Below are positions 62,340 to 64,000 of a stretch of DNA of 64,000 bases, in pieces. Below the pieces are notes generated by a model, which made no database searches, was not told where the DNA came from, and worked only from the letters and a program-made list of their open reading frames with translations. Origin of the DNA: Lacipirellulaceae bacterium (GTDB taxonomy: Bacteria; Planctomycetota; Planctomycetia; Pirellulales; Lacipirellulaceae); contig JAVJRG010000012.1 of NCBI GenBank assembly GCA_040218535.1, positions 1,364,001-1,428,000 of the forward strand. Direction: 5' to 3'. Both the position numbers and the translations under genes were made by a program. The stretch's first letter is position 1. Every line of letters begins with the position of its first letter.

Positions 62340-64000
62340 CTACTCGGTGATGATGTCCTTGACCGTCTTTCCGCCAGGAATCATCGGCAGTACGTGCTCT
62401 TGGTAAGGCGTTTCGACGTCGAGAACATAAGGCCCATCGTAGGCGAGCATCTCTTCCAGGGCGGGGACGAGATCCTCTTTCTTGCGAACGTAGGCCGCAC
62501 CACAGCCAAAGCCACGGGCGATGCTGACGAAGTCGGGGTAGCGTTCCGGCGGACCGATGCCGTCCCCTTCGCCGCTCCACTCGGGATTGTCGATCGGGCC
62601 TAGGTAAGTGTGGGCGCGGTTGCCTTGCATGAAGCGATCTTCCCACTGCACAACCATGCCGAGGTGCTGGTTGTTAAGCAGCAAGACCTTCACGGGGAGC
62701 TTCTCGCAGGCACAGGTCGCCAGCTCTTGAATGTTCATCAAGAAGCTTCCGTCGCCATCGATGTCGATGACCAGCCGATCAGGAAACGCGGTCTGAGCAC
62801 CCATAGCGGCAGGTAGTCCAAAGCCCATCGTGCCTAGGCCGCTGCTGGAGAGCCACCTGCGGGGTTTGTTGAACTTATAGAATTGGGCCGCCCACATCTG
62901 ATGCTGGCCGACACCCACGGCAACGACAGGGTCTTTGTCCTTGGTGAGCTTCCATAGCTCTTCAATCGCCAATTGTTGGGTAATGCCGGGATAGGTACGG
63001 TCGAACTTAAACGGATGGTCCGCCTTGAGTTGCTTGCAGTGGGCGACCCAGTCCGAGATGTCCTCGGGTGGCTCGACGATCTTGTTGAGCTCGGTCAGAG
63101 CATGCTTTACGTCGCTGCAAACGGGAATGTGGGCTTCCTTGTTCTTATTGAGCTCAGAAGCGTCAATGTCTACGTGGATAATTTTGCCGTGCTTGCAGAA
63201 CTCCTCCACCTTGCCGGTCACGCGGTCGTCGAAGCGGACCCCCAAGGCGATCAGTAAATCGGCCTCATCAACCGCCTTGTTCGCGTAAACAGAACCGTGC
63301 ATGCCAAGCATGTCGAGCGAAAGCTCGTTTTCGCTAGGGTAGATACCCAGCCCCATGACGGTTGTCGTGATGGGAATTCCCGTCTTGTCAACGAGTTCGC
63401 GAAGCTCTTCACTCGCTTCGGCAATAATGATCCCACCACCGGCGTAGATGATCGGACGCTTCGCCAGTTTGATCGCAGCGGCAATCTGGTTGATTTGCTC
63501 GGGGCGAGCCAATGGCAAATCGAATGAGTAGCCCGGCAGGTCCAGTGTAGCATCGTAGTCTGGGACGCACGAGTCAAGCTGAACGTCCTTGGGGATGTCA
63601 ACCAGTACGGGGCCCGGGCGACCTGTCGCGGCAACTAAAAACGCTTCCTTGAAGACACGGGCCAAGTCGTTGACGTCGGTCACTAGGTAGTGATGCTTGG
63701 TGATGCCACGGCAGGCTTCGACAACTGGGGTTTCTTGAAACGCGTCAGTACCAATAACTTTCGTTGGAACCTGAGCGGTAATGGCCACCATGGGGATGCT
63801 GTCGAGCTTGGCATCGGCAATGGCGGTAATCAGATTCGTCGCGCCCGGGCCGCTCGTGGCCATACAGACGCCCACTTTGCCGGTGCTGCGTGAGATACCT
63901 TGTGCAGCGAACCCGCCACCCTGCTCGTGACGGGGCAGGATCGTGCGGATCTTGTCGCTGAAACGGGTAAGCGATTGGTGCAGCGGCATGCTGCATCCCC
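62340..64000 (-). CDS. ilvB: Acetolactate synthase large subunit (N-terminus off the window)
   Basis: At least 553 residues are visible; the frame is open past the ATG at 63989 to the window edge, and the residues there ([10 protein letters not shown]) match the family region after the PGG motif, so the true start lies outside. It condenses two pyruvates, or pyruvate and 2-ketobutyrate, in branched-chain amino acid synthesis, using ThDP and FAD. The catalytic Glu is in [16 protein letters not shown] and [17 protein letters not shown] follow. The ThDP motif is [17 protein letters not shown] with [11 protein letters not shown]. Length and motifs fit the catalytic subunit; ilvN is not within the window. 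Confidence 0.95.
   Translation of the reverse strand, partial: GCSMPLHQSLTRFSDKIRTILPRHEQGGGFAAQGISRSTGKVGVCMATSGPGATNLITAIADAKLDSIPMVAITAQVPTKVIGTDAFQETPVVEACRGITKHHYLVTDVNDLARVFKEAFLVAATGRPGPVLVDIPKDVQLDSCVPDYDATLDLPGYSFDLPLARPEQINQIAAAIKLAKRPIIYAGGGIIIAEASEELRELVDKTGIPITTTVMGLGIYPSENELSLDMLGMHGSVYANKAVDEADLLIALGVRFDDRVTGKVEEFCKHGKIIHVDIDASELNKNKEAHIPVCSDVKHALTELNKIVEPPEDISDWVAHCKQLKADHPFKFDRTYPGITQQLAIEELWKLTKDKDPVVAVGVGQHQMWAAQFYKFNKPRRWLSSSGLGTMGFGLPAAMGAQTAFPDRLVIDIDGDGSFLMNIQELATCACEKLPVKVLLLNNQHLGMVVQWEDRFMQGNRAHTYLGPIDNPEWSGEGDGIGPPERYPDFVSIARGFGCGAAYVRKKEDLVPALEEMLAYDGPYVLDVETPYQEHVLPMIPGGKTVKDIITE

Noticed and set aside
1-64000. CRISPR arrays, tRNA genes, prophage genes and transposases
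   Set aside because: No regularly spaced direct repeats, no cloverleaf with a T-loop signature in any intergenic gap I read, and no phage or transposase motifs among the proteins.

Overview
The window looks like a chromosomal stretch of a moderately GC-rich planctomycete, most likely of the order Pirellulales. The signs are two secreted PQQ-type beta-propeller proteins, a 72-residue small basic protein of a type conserved in the PVC superphylum, a secreted thioredoxin/trypsin fusion, very large envelope proteins of unknown function, scattered housekeeping genes in short operons, and many intergenic palindromes. I saw no rRNA, tRNA, CRISPR array, prophage or intact insertion sequence. The taxonomic call is inferred from gene content, not from a marker alignment.

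Layout. 1-770: 5' part of a secreted protein in which about one residue in three is cysteine. 1.5-5.7 kb: two secreted PQQ-propeller proteins. 5.8-9.3 kb (minus): sodium:solute symporter and DEAD-box RNA helicase. 10-12 kb: a PTS EIIA-like domain fused to an SLC4/Band 3-type anion transporter. 12.5-18 kb (minus): TetR regulator, periplasmic adaptor and RND pump, with a candidate operator/promoter. 18.2-20.3 kb: metG. 20.7-26.4 kb: thioredoxin-trypsin protein, an acidic membrane-anchored protein, hisI-ridA, a short GT2-like protein, an HTH regulator and a possible overlapping mini-gene. 26.5-36.7 kb (minus): two translationally coupled genes for 2245- and 1182-residue envelope proteins that appear to hold three copies of one ectodomain-plus-membrane-bundle module. 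37-46.4 kb: inositol-phosphatase family protein, a candidate small RNA, a ClpP-like protein, ROK kinase, a 47-residue CxxC protein, purEK, VOC and DinB proteins, and beta-carbonic anhydrase. 46.5-52.1 kb: an operon shaped like a type I secretion system (ABC exporter, HlyD, TolC) whose ABC ATPase domain has lost all recognisable catalytic motifs. 52.1-55.6 kb (minus): gltA, an intact ABC ATPase and an adaptor with no permease. 55.8-64 kb: MscS, scpB, rpe, a phosphoglycerate-mutase-fold protein without its catalytic histidines, accD behind a 29-bp hairpin, a soluble Ser/Thr kinase, the PVC small basic protein, and ilvB, cut by the window edge.

How the genes work together. The clearest functional groups are the TetR/adaptor/RND efflux operon, the purEK purine pair, the hisI-ridA pair, the secretion-like ABC/HlyD/TolC operon facing the gltA/ABC/HlyD operon, and the two-gene giant envelope operon. 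The most novel signals are the giant three-module envelope operon, the ABC exporter with a dead nucleotide-binding domain, and the cysteine-repeat protein. Several other enzymes here also keep their fold signatures but lack catalytic residues. All residue-level statements are by-eye alignments to family motifs I know.
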